6,820 nt of DNA from SIG607 sp045601805 (GCA_045601805.1 JAZSAJ010000056.1:1-6820), one strand, 5' to 3'. Positions 1 to 5,747 are shown, counted from the stretch's first letter. Numbers and translations are program-made. Notes: a model not told the origin generated them from the sequence alone.

Positions 1-57
1 TAGCGCGCCTGCTTTGGGAGCAGGATGCCGCAGGTTCGAATCCTGTCACTCCGACCA
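1..57 (+). tRNA. tRNA-Pro(UGG), 5' end cut by the window edge
   Basis: This is the 3' three quarters of a proline tRNA. The anticodon stem is CCTGC (8-12) with GCAGG (20-24), closing the seven-base loop TTTGGGA (13-19) with anticodon TGG at 15-17. The T arm is GCAGG (30-34), loop TTCGAAT (35-41), CCTGT (42-46). The 3' acceptor strand is CACTCCG (47-53), then discriminator A54 and an encoded CCA at 55-57. The 5' acceptor strand and most of the D arm lie outside the window. UGG can read all or most CCN codons depending on wobble modification. A terminator follows at once, so this is the last or only gene of its transcript. Confidence 0.95.
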
Positions 58-100
58 AAAATCCAAATTCAGCCGTTTGGTTGAATTTGGATTTTTCTTT
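57..100 (+). terminator. Intrinsic terminator of the tRNA-Pro transcript
   Basis: A long inverted repeat, AAAAATCCAAATTCA (57-71) against TGAATTTGGATTTTT (82-96), pairs over 15 bases. A short inner GCC/GGT stem continues it around a GTTT loop. The T-rich 3' side runs on to 100. The 5' arm begins at the last base of the tRNA CCA. Confidence 0.88.
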
Positions 101-139
101 TTGCAGTGAAAGTATTTGGTTTTGCATTTTCTCACAAAG

Positions 140-149
140 CAGGCGCCTG
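140..149. promoter_or_regulatory. Perfect 10-bp palindrome upstream of the MATE promoter
   Basis: CAGGCGCCTG reads the same on both strands and ends five bases before the -35 element at 155. It is G+C rich inside an A+T-rich spacer. It could be an operator half-site pair, but no regulator gene is adjacent. The function is an inference from position only. Confidence 0.25.
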
Positions 150-154
150 ACGGC

Positions 155-183
155 TTGAATTTTGCGGTAAAACGTTATATAAT
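155..183 (+). promoter_or_regulatory. Sigma-A-type promoter of the MATE gene
   Basis: The -35 element TTGAAT (155-160) and a perfect -10 element TATAAT (178-183) are separated by 17 bases. Transcription should start near 190, giving a leader of about 29 bases. The GGAG ribosome binding site is at 208-211, seven bases before the ATG at 219. Confidence 0.8.
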
Positions 184-218
184 ATACGTTGCAATTTTTG
201 ATTTAGTGGAGTGAAAAC

Positions 219-1577
219 ATGAGCGATAACAAAGAGATGCTCGGTACGGCGCCGATTGGTAAGCTGCTGTTTAAATTGGCAGTTCCTACAGTGGTAGCCC
301 AGCTTATTAATATGCTATACAACATTATTGACCGCATTTATATCGGTCATATGCCGGGTGACGGAAGTTTGGCGCTTACGGGTGTCGGCGTATGTATGCC
401 GATTATTATGATTATCTCGGCGTTTGCGGCGCTGATTGCCTCGGGCGGTGCACCGAAAGCATCTATATGTATGGGTAAGGGCGACAACGATTCTGCCGAA
501 AAAATAATGGGCGGTTGCTTTTCCTTACAGATTATTATATCTGGCGTTCTGACAGCCGTTTTGCTGATTTGGAACAAAGATTTACTTTTGATGTTCGGCG
601 CAAGTGAAAACACCATAGGTTACGCCAACGATTATATGAACATCTACGCTATCGGTACCGTTTTCGTTCAACTAACGCTCGGTATGGGCGCGTTTATCAC
701 TGCGCAGGGCTACACTAAAATCAGTATGATTACGGTGCTTATAGGTGCTGTCAGCAATATTATACTTGACCCGATATTTATTTTCGGCTTTAAGATGGGT
801 GTTAAAGGTGCGGCGCTTGCCACTATCCTTTCCCAAGCCATTTCTTGCGTTTGGGTACTTACCTTCCTTTGCGGAAAGAAAACCTATTTAAAACTTAAAA
901 GGCAGAATCTCAAAATAGACGGAAAACTGGTTTTTCCTTGTATTGCACTGGGGACCGCAACCTTTATTATGCAAAGCAGTGAAAGCGTCATTTCAGTCTG
1001 TTTTAATTCGTCGCTTCTTAAATACGGCGGTGATATTGCCGTTGGTGCTATGACCATACTTACAAGCGTGATGCAGTTTGCCATGCTCCCAATGCAAGGG
1101 ATTGCACAGGGCGCACAGCCGATACTCAGTTACAACTACGGTGCCAAAAATATAGAGCGCGTTAAGAAAACCTTTCGGCTTTTGCTTATATCCTGCCTTA
1201 CTTATTCTTTTGCCATTTGGGGCGCTATTATGCTATCCCCGCAAATGTTTGCAGGGATATTCACACCCGATGCGTCGCTTATTGAATTCACCGCAAAAGC
1301 GCTTCGGATTTACTGCGGAGTAATGTGCATTTTTGGTATTCAGATTGCTTGCCAGATGACCTTTGTTTCTATTGGCAACGCATCGTGCTCTATTATTGTT
1401 GCTATAGTTCGCAAGTTTGTTTTACTGTTACCGCTTATCTTCATTATGCCTGAGCTGATAACAGACAAAACGATGGGCGTTTATACGGCAGAGCCGGTTG
1501 CCGACATAATAGCCGTAACCTTTACCGCCATTCTCTTTACTATACAATTCAAAAAAGCATTAAAATCATTATCTTAA
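219..1577 (+). CDS. MATE family efflux transporter (MepA/DinF-like)
   Basis: This is a 452-residue integral membrane protein of the MATE family, which exports drugs or metabolites in exchange for Na+ or H+. The length fits a complete protein of about 12 helices. Family signatures are YNIIDRIYIG (34-43) in helix 1, GGAPKASICMGKGD (76-89), ITAQGYTK (160-167), SNIILDPIFIFG (179-190) with G196-AALATILS (198-205), and in the second half GIAQGAQPILSYNYGA (294-309) and EPVADI (425-430). The two-lobe arrangement is intact. The DRIYIG form resembles the MepA branch, but the substrate cannot be told. The start has GGAG seven bases upstream. The gene has its own promoter and no operon partner; the next gene starts 210 bases later. 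Its proline codons are mostly CCG (9 of 14), against 3 of 42 in the other four genes, which may indicate a separate origin. Confidence 0.93.
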   Translation: MSDNKEMLGTAPIGKLLFKLAVPTVVAQLINMLYNIIDRIYIGHMPGDGSLALTGVGVCMPIIMIISAFAALIASGGAPKASICMGKGDNDSAEKIMGGCFSLQIIISGVLTAVLLIWNKDLLLMFGASENTIGYANDYMNIYAIGTVFVQLTLGMGAFITAQGYTKISMITVLIGAVSNIILDPIFIFGFKMGVKGAALATILSQAISCVWVLTFLCGKKTYLKLKRQNLKIDGKLVFPCIALGTATFIMQSSESVISVCFNSSLLKYGGDIAVGAMTILTSVMQFAMLPMQGIAQGAQPILSYNYGAKNIERVKKTFRLLLISCLTYSFAIWGAIMLSPQMFAGIFTPDASLIEFTAKALRIYCGVMCIFGIQIACQMTFVSIGNASCSIIVAIVRKFVLLLPLIFIMPELITDKTMGVYTAEPVADIIAVTFTAILFTIQFKKALKSLS

Positions 1578-1668
1578 AAAATTAACTGTATTGCCGTTAT
1601 TTTACTGCGTATAAAATTTTGATATAGCATTATTCTTAAAAATTTGTTTTATTTCATTAGTTTTTTAC

Positions 1669-1687
1669 AAAAAATTGCATTTTTTTT
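1669..1687 (+). terminator. Weak all-A/T hairpin with T run, possible MATE terminator
   Basis: AAAAAAT (1669-1675) can pair with ATTTTTT (1679-1685) around TGC, and T residues follow to 1687. The stem has no G-C pair, so it would be weak. It is the best terminator-like structure in the A+T-rich spacer 1578-1787; no strong one is present there. Confidence 0.25.
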
Positions 1688-1708
1688 AAAAATTCCTTAA
1701 CATTTTTC

Positions 1709-1737
1709 TTTACATATTAGTTGTTTTATGTTAATAT
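1709..1737 (+). promoter_or_regulatory. Extended -10 promoter of the amino acid permease
   Basis: TTTACA (1709-1714) and TAATAT (1732-1737) are 17 bases apart. A TG at 1729-1730, one base before the -10, makes it an extended -10. The start would lie near 1744, leaving a leader of about 44 bases. The ribosome binding site GGAG is at 1776-1779, eight bases before the ATG at 1788. Confidence 0.6.
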
Positions 1738-1787
1738 TTTTTCATAGTATGTGCTAGTACTAAATATTTTGAAATGGAGTATAAGTT

Positions 1788-3182
1788 ATGGAAAAACTTA
1801 CCAGAAAATACGGTCTTGTTACCGCTATCTGCATGGTAGTAGGTACCGTTATTGGTTCAGGCGTTTTCTTTAAAGCACAAAACGTTTTGAACGCTACCGG
1901 TGGCAATATGCCTCTTGGTATTGCTGCTTGGGCAATTACAGGTCTTATAATGATTATTTGCTCGGCACAGTTTGCTGTAATGGCAACAAAATATGAAAAG
2001 GTTAGCGGCGTAGTTGACTATGCAGAAGCAACCTGCGGCAAAGGTTACGGTTATTATCTTGCTTGGTTTATGGTAAACATTTACTACCCCGCAATGACAG
2101 GCGTTCTTGCTTGGGTTTCGGCAAGATATTTTGGCGTTTTGTTTGGTTGGGATATGGTTGGTCCCGAGGTTATGGCTCTTTCGGGCTTCTTCCTTGTTGG
2201 TTCTTTCGCGCTTAACGCATTTTCACCCAAACTTGCAGGCAAATTCCAAATCAGCGCAACATTTATTAAATTAGTACCCATTTTCCTTATGGCTATTGTT
2301 GGTACAATTGTAGGTACAGTTAACGGCACACTTCCCCAGAACTTTAATACTGTTGTTGCCGAAGTTGCAGGTGGCAAAAGTGCAGGCCTTTTTGCTGCTA
2401 TCGTTGCTACTGTATTCGCTTACGAAGGTTGGATTGTTGCAACTTCTATTAACGCTGAACTTAAAAACCCCAAGAAGAATCTTCCTCTTGCTTTGATTAT
2501 AGGCGCATTCATTGTTGTAGCTACATACATTCTTTACTATATTGGTGTTGCAGGCGGTGCTACAAACGCAGAGCTTATAGAAAAGGGTGCGACCTTTGCA
2601 TTTTCTAATATCTTTGGCAAGGTTGGCGGCGTAATTCTTAATGTTTGCATTGTTATTTCTTGCCTTGGCACACTTAACGGTCTTATGGTTGCTGCTACTC
2701 GCGGTATGTACGCTATTGCTTCCCGTAATGAAGGTCCTGCACCTCAGATTTTCAGCCAAGTTGACAAACAAACAAACATGACCACCAACTCTTCTATTTG
2801 GGGCTTGCTTGTTTGCGCTGCATGGCTTTTATACTTCTATGGTGCAAACCTTACAAGCAGCTGGTTCGGTCTTTTCACTTTTGACTCTTCTGAACTTCCA
2901 ATAGTAACAATTTACGGTATGTATGTTCCCATTATTATTGCTTGGATGATTAAGGAAAAAGAACTTGGTTTTGTAAAACGTTTCCTTTTACCAATTGCCT
3001 CTATTATTGCTTGCTTGTTTATGGTATTTGCCGCTATTTATGCACACGGCATTACACCTTTCCTTGCAGCAAAAGAAACCGGTAAATTCGCATTCCCTGT
3101 TCTTTTCTATGTTATTGTTTACGCCGTAATTATGGTTATTGGTGCTTTAGTTAGAAAAAGCAAAACAAAAACAGAAGAATAA
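1788..3182 (+). CDS. APC-superfamily amino acid permease (SteT/LAT-like)
   Basis: This 464-residue cytoplasmic-membrane protein belongs to the amino acid-polyamine-organocation superfamily, which moves amino acids by symport or exchange. The unwound helix 1 motif that holds the substrate carboxylate in this fold is visible as GTVIGSGVFF (19-28). Other signatures are SGVVDYAEATCGKGYGYYLAW (73-93, helices 2-3), FAYEGW (210-215, helix 6) and the following ELKNPKKNLP loop (224-233). About 12 hydrophobic segments span the protein, and it ends in a basic/acidic tail, as expected for a complete member. The closest remembered relatives are SteT-type Ser/Thr exchangers and LAT-type transporters, but the substrate cannot be assigned. 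The start has GGAG eight bases upstream. It is a single-gene unit with its own promoter and a strong terminator. Codons favour T-ending forms (CTT, GCT, GTT), which may mean good expression. Confidence 0.9.
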   Translation: MEKLTRKYGLVTAICMVVGTVIGSGVFFKAQNVLNATGGNMPLGIAAWAITGLIMIICSAQFAVMATKYEKVSGVVDYAEATCGKGYGYYLAWFMVNIYYPAMTGVLAWVSARYFGVLFGWDMVGPEVMALSGFFLVGSFALNAFSPKLAGKFQISATFIKLVPIFLMAIVGTIVGTVNGTLPQNFNTVVAEVAGGKSAGLFAAIVATVFAYEGWIVATSINAELKNPKKNLPLALIIGAFIVVATYILYYIGVAGGATNAELIEKGATFAFSNIFGKVGGVILNVCIVISCLGTLNGLMVAATRGMYAIASRNEGPAPQIFSQVDKQTNMTTNSSIWGLLVCAAWLLYFYGANLTSSWFGLFTFDSSELPIVTIYGMYVPIIIAWMIKEKELGFVKRFLLPIASIIACLFMVFAAIYAHGITPFLAAKETGKFAFPVLFYVIVYAVIMVIGALVRKSKTKTEE

Positions 3183-3203
3183 ATAAAACTTACTAAATAA
3201 TTT

Positions 3204-3240
3204 AAATGGCTGTGTAGAAATTCCTACACAGCCATTTTCT
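3204..3240 (+). terminator. Strong intrinsic terminator of the permease
   Basis: A perfect 14-bp stem joins AAATGGCTGTGTAG (3204-3217) and CTACACAGCCATTT (3224-3237) around loop AAATTC. The A run before it and T-rich end after it may let it work on both strands. It closes the permease transcript before the hairpin array begins. Confidence 0.9.
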
Positions 3241-3319
3241 TATACATACTTATTGGCACAAGCAGTGAAATATTTTGCTTTGCTTAATGTGAAATGAAAT
3301 AAATCTCAAACGAGAATAA

Positions 3320-3400
3320 AGTGATATTGTGAGACAAGTCTCACAGTGATATTTTGTCTTACGGCAAAGTGATATGAAAACCATTGGTTTTCGTGATATT
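3320..3400 (+). repeat. Left half of the hairpin array (AGTGATATT linkers)
   Basis: Linkers are AGTGATATT at 3320-3328 and 3345-3353, AGTGATAT at 3368-3375 and GTGATATT at 3393-3400. The hairpins between them are TGTGAGAC/GTCTCACA (3328-3335 with 3338-3345), TTTGTC/GGCAAA around TTAC (3353-3358 with 3363-3368, one G-T pair) and GAAAACC/GGTTTTC around ATT (3376-3382 with 3386-3392). The linker spacing is 25, 23 and about 24 bases, so the repeat period is regular. Confidence 0.85.
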
Positions 3401-3412
3401 ATATTTGCTACT

Positions 3413-3494
3413 AAAACTCGCGAAGCGAATATAACTTGGGCAAAGCCCAAATATAACTGCAAAGCAATATAACTCGCCAAAGGCGAATATAACT
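3413..3494 (-). repeat. Right half of the hairpin array (AATATAACT linkers, inverted)
   Basis: Exact AATATAACT linkers lie at 3428-3436, 3450-3458, 3466-3474 and 3486-3494, after a degenerate AAAACT at 3413-3418. The hairpins are TCGC-GAA-GCGA (3418-3428), TTGGGC-AAA-GCCCAA (3436-3450), TGC-AAA-GCA (3458-3466) and TCGCC-AAA-GGCGA (3474-3486). Three have an AAA loop closed by C-G. TCGCGAAGCGA contains GCGAAGC, known as an exceptionally stable DNA mini-hairpin. The stems are shorter than on the left. Strand is given as minus because the linker is inverted relative to the left half. Confidence 0.85.
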
Positions 3495-3542
3495 GAGGCA
3501 CCTTCCTTACGGACGGTGCCTCAACGGCAGGGGGATTTTTTT
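3494..3542 (+). other. Terminal long hairpin of the array with downstream T run
   Basis: TGAGGCACC (3494-3502) pairs with GGTGCCTCA (3515-3523). Inside, TCC/GGA closes a TTAC loop, so this is the largest stem of the array. Downstream come five G residues (3530-3534), A and a run of seven T (3536-3542). The T run is 12 bases from the stem, too far for a normal terminator unless another structure forms. It may mark the array boundary. Confidence 0.5.
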
Positions 3543-3543
3543 A

Positions 3544-3572
3544 TTGTATTTTGCAGAAAAATGTTTTATAAT
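3544..3572 (+). promoter_or_regulatory. Promoter of the DUF898 gene
   Basis: A perfect -10 element TATAAT (3567-3572) is preceded, after 17 bases, by TTGTAT (3544-3549), which keeps the TTG of the -35 consensus. The promoter lies 20 bases after the hairpin array, so the array would not be in this transcript. Start is expected near 3579. Confidence 0.65.
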
Positions 3573-3578
3573 GTAATT

Positions 3579-3593
3579 AACAGCATTGCTGTT
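3579..3593 (+). promoter_or_regulatory. Hairpin at the predicted 5' end of the DUF898 mRNA
   Basis: AACAGC (3579-3584) pairs with GCTGTT (3588-3593) around ATT. The predicted transcription start falls at its first base. Only five bases separate it from the perfect Shine-Dalgarno AAGGAGG (3599-3605), which is seven bases before the ATG at 3613. A stem at the extreme 5' end can protect mRNA from 5'-end-dependent decay; this role is an inference. Confidence 0.5.
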
Positions 3594-3612
3594 TATTTAA
3601 GGAGGGGTTAAA

Positions 3613-5028
3613 ATGAACGAGAATCAAAACAACAAATCTTACTTTGACGGCGGTTATTTTGCCTTTATTGGCTATTCGCTTTTAGTTGGGTTTGTTACAG
3701 TAATTACACTTGGAATTGCACTTCCCTGGATGATATGCCTTTTCCAAAAATGGATTTCAAAACATACTGTTATTTGCGGAAAGCGTATGTATTTTGACGG
3801 AACAGGTTTAGGTCTTATTGGCAACTATTTACTTTGGTTGTTTTTAACAATTATTACATTTGGTATTTACGGTTTTTGGATGTCCATTGCAATAAAAAAA
3901 TGGGTTGCCAAACACACCCATTTCGTTGGCGAAGACGATAACAACAGTTACTTTGACGGTGGCGTTTTGGGTCTTTTGGGCACAAATATTCTTTCAACTA
4001 TTGTTGCTTTTGTTCCTGTTGTGGGCCTTGCTTGGTCTACTATTATTAAAACTAAATGGATTAAAAGCCACACCGTTTGTGATTCGCGCCGTTTAATATT
4101 TGTTGGCAGTATTGGTTCGCTTTTTGTTAAATACTTGCTTTGGGGCTTTTTAAGCATTATAACCTTTGGTATTTTTGCTTGGTTTATGCCCGTTAAGGTA
4201 CTTCGTTGGGAAACCGAAAATACTATTGACAACGAAAACACCACCGAAGCTCACATGAAGCAAAGTGAATTCCGCACTAATTTACACACCGACGCCACAA
4301 CCTTTAAAACTTACCGTGTTGAAGACGAAATGGAATGTGTAAAAAGCGGAATTAACGATACTATAAGCCAAGACGATTTATTAAATCTTGCAAACGCAGG
4401 CAACCGTGCTGCACAGTATGAATATGTAGTGCGTTACGCTGATGGCAATTATAGTGCCGAACCATTTGCCGATTTCTTAAAGGCGTCCGCCACAGCAGGT
4501 TATTCCCCTGCAATTAACCTTTATGTTCAGAACTTTGAGGTTGACGCCGAAACAAAAGAGAAAATGCTTAAAGAAGCCGCACAAAAAGGCCATACATTTG
4601 CGTTAAAAGAACAAATGAAGATTTATGCAAAAATTGGCCTTGACGCCGACGAAAAGAAAGAAAAAGACATTAATAACCTTTTGTTAGCAGTTAGATATTC
4701 AATGCTTTTAGAAGAAGACGGTGTTGAGCTTTCCGAGGAAGAAAAACTGCTTGTTACTGACTGTATACATAAAATCAGAAGAATACTGTCAAGCATGAGA
4801 GACAAAAAATCAAATGTTTTGGCAATAGTTCTTTGCGCCGTTATCGTTCCTATTATACTTGCCTTATTGATTTCAGTATTTGCGTTGTTTATGAAAGTTG
4901 TTCCCTCAAGACCTTCGCTTGACAACTTTGGACCGGGTATGGCTACCTACGACGAAGACGGTGAATACAATGAAAATAACGCATTTGAATATGTTGATGA
5001 CGCCGCAGTATCGGCAGATTTCATTTAA
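3613..5028 (+). CDS. Membrane protein with four DUF898-type modules and a Sel1-like region
   Basis: This is a 471-residue membrane protein of unknown function. Four tandem modules of about 50 residues each begin with an FDGG-like motif, hold hydrophobic segments around ITxGI, and end in KW...KHT: 9-52, 59-102, 112-154 and 161-204. The pattern matches DUF898 (YjgN family). The fourth is degenerate, with FVGS for FDGG and RWETENT for KWxxKHT. Residues 205-400 are hydrophilic and contain three Sel1-like AxxGxxxA units, centred on G263, G296 and G326, likely protein-binding. A last membrane segment spans 401-430, followed by a proline/acidic tail (431-471). The start has a perfect AAGGAGG seven bases upstream. 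It is a single-gene unit with its own promoter and a terminator shared with the convergent gene. The DUF898 call is firm on repeat pattern; the Sel1 call is moderate; function is unknown. Confidence 0.8.
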   Translation: MNENQNNKSYFDGGYFAFIGYSLLVGFVTVITLGIALPWMICLFQKWISKHTVICGKRMYFDGTGLGLIGNYLLWLFLTIITFGIYGFWMSIAIKKWVAKHTHFVGEDDNNSYFDGGVLGLLGTNILSTIVAFVPVVGLAWSTIIKTKWIKSHTVCDSRRLIFVGSIGSLFVKYLLWGFLSIITFGIFAWFMPVKVLRWETENTIDNENTTEAHMKQSEFRTNLHTDATTFKTYRVEDEMECVKSGINDTISQDDLLNLANAGNRAAQYEYVVRYADGNYSAEPFADFLKASATAGYSPAINLYVQNFEVDAETKEKMLKEAAQKGHTFALKEQMKIYAKIGLDADEKKEKDINNLLLAVRYSMLLEEDGVELSEEEKLLVTDCIHKIRRILSSMRDKKSNVLAIVLCAVIVPIILALLISVFALFMKVVPSRPSLDNFGPGMATYDEDGEYNENNAFEYVDDAAVSADFI

Positions 5029-5036
5029 ACTAAAAT

Positions 5037-5065
5037 AAAAAAAGAGCCATATGGCTCTTTTTTTA
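5037..5065. terminator. Bidirectional terminator between convergent genes
   Basis: Seven A (5037-5043), GAGCC (5044-5048), loop ATAT, GGCTC (5053-5057) and seven T (5058-5064) form a symmetric structure. It should stop transcription from both sides. The TAA stop of the minus-strand regulator (5063-5065) overlaps the T run, so the two genes share this one structure. Confidence 0.9.
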
Positions 5066-5674
5066 TTTCTTTCTTTTCCTTTTAATCTTTTTTACAACAC
5101 TAATTTTTGACCAAGCTAAAATTAGCGCTTGCGCAGGAATACCAATTATAAACATTTGCCAAAAACTTTTTGTAAAACTAAGCCCTGTAAAAAAGGACGC
5201 GGCAAGTATGCTCCACATAATAACCGAAACTATTAAATAGTTAAGTTTTTTATTAAACCATATAGAATTAAATACAAGCCATACAATTGCCGAAACAGGC
5301 ACTGCCCACACAAACGAGTACCAAAATAAATTTGTACCCTCTATTATCATATCGGCAATGGCGAAAACCAAGGTAGCTATTATCCACACCGCAATTATAG
5401 CCATTAAGGTAATCATTGCCTTATTAACGGCTACCTTTGTGGGTTTTTCGTTTGCCGTAACCGAAGGTTCCCTTACAAGCGAATCAAGCGGTACGCCAAA
5501 AATATCGGCTATTTCAGTTAGCACACAAACATCGGGAATTGACTCTGCCCTTTCCCACTTTGAAACGGCTTTATCGGAATAATTAAGGCGTGCGGCAAGT
5601 TCGCTTTGGGTCATTCCCGATTTAACTCTTAAATTAGATATGTTTTTTGCAATTATTGGTTTTAAATCGTACAT
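5063..5674 (-). CDS. XRE-family regulator with four predicted membrane helices
   Basis: This 203-residue protein joins a DNA-binding domain to a membrane domain. Residues 7-63 form an HTH_3 (XRE, Cro/CI-like) domain: IAKNISNLRVKSGMTQSELA, the recognition helix YSDKAVSKWERAESIPD (32-48) and LTEIADIFGVPLDSL (52-66). A short linker (67-84) leads to four hydrophobic segments near 85-112, 115-140, 144-166 and 169-190, then a basic tail KKIKRKRKK (195-203). Such proteins are frequent in Clostridia and may sense an envelope signal while bound to DNA; the ligand is unknown. The start has GAGG five bases upstream on the minus strand (5680-5683). It is divergent from the DegV gene and convergent with the DUF898 gene. 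The likely binding site is the half-site cluster at 5748-5792, which is an inference from position. Confidence 0.88.
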   Translation of the reverse strand: MYDLKPIIAKNISNLRVKSGMTQSELAARLNYSDKAVSKWERAESIPDVCVLTEIADIFGVPLDSLVREPSVTANEKPTKVAVNKAMITLMAIIAVWIIATLVFAIADMIIEGTNLFWYSFVWAVPVSAIVWLVFNSIWFNKKLNYLIVSVIMWSILAASFFTGLSFTKSFWQMFIIGIPAQALILAWSKISVVKKIKRKRKK

Positions 5675-5700
5675 AATTTCCTCTTTATATTATTTTCTTT

Positions 5701-5729
5701 ATTATAACATTGTTTTGTGCCGATTTCAA
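5701..5729 (-). promoter_or_regulatory. Promoter of the XRE regulator gene
   Basis: On the minus strand TTGAAA (5729-5724) and a perfect TATAAT (5706-5701) are exactly 17 bases apart. TGT directly before the -10 supplies an extended -10 TGn. The start would be near 5694, giving a leader of about 20 bases. This is the best-formed promoter in the window. Confidence 0.85.
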
Positions 5730-5747
5730 GCGAATTTTGACGCTTTT

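Larger units (their letters stand above)
3264..3523. repeat. Non-coding array of short hairpins with polarity-switching linkers
   Basis: About 260 bases consist almost entirely of short inverted repeats joined by a nearly constant linker. In the left half the linker reads AGTGATATT; in the right half it reads AATATAACT, whose reverse complement AGTTATATT differs from the left linker at one position. The array is therefore a head-to-head, roughly palindromic arrangement with its centre near 3400-3425. Stem sequences differ in every unit while the two arms match. The first part (3264-3319) is degenerate: AGTGAAATATT at 3264-3274, TGTGAAAT at 3288-3295, and a small TCTC/GAGA hairpin at 3304-3315. 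No open reading frame with a ribosome binding site is present. It lies between the permease terminator and the promoter of the next gene. It could be a mobile palindromic element, a structured RNA or a single-stranded DNA structure; I cannot assign a named family. Confidence 0.8.

Noticed and set aside
1..218. Integration attachment site at the tRNA 3' end
   Set aside because: There is no integrase gene and no direct repeat of the tRNA 3' end elsewhere in the window. The only repeat is inverted and comes from the anticodon arm.
1755..1762. TAGTACTA palindrome downstream of the permease promoter
   Set aside because: An 8-base A+T-rich palindrome is expected by chance in this composition, and nothing else supports an operator.
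1578..1787. Riboswitch or T-box in the permease leader
   Set aside because: The predicted leader is only about 44 bases and shows no T-box sequence, antiterminator or conserved aptamer. The rest of the spacer is plain A+T-rich DNA.
2271..2771. 166-codon minus-strand frame inside the permease gene
   Set aside because: It is a shadow of the permease reading frame, with low-complexity Asn/Cys/Lys-rich translation and no recognisable domain.
3320..3494. CRISPR array
   Set aside because: The repeated element is only 9 bases, the gaps between copies are 7-16 bases and self-complementary, and orientation flips in the middle. No cas gene is present.
3250..3501. 83-codon minus-strand reading frame across the hairpin array
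   Set aside because: Its content is just translated linkers and hairpins (repeated Tyr/Ile/Ser/Leu). It is explained by the repeat, and lies opposite no operon partner. Such frames are likely misannotated as hypothetical proteins.
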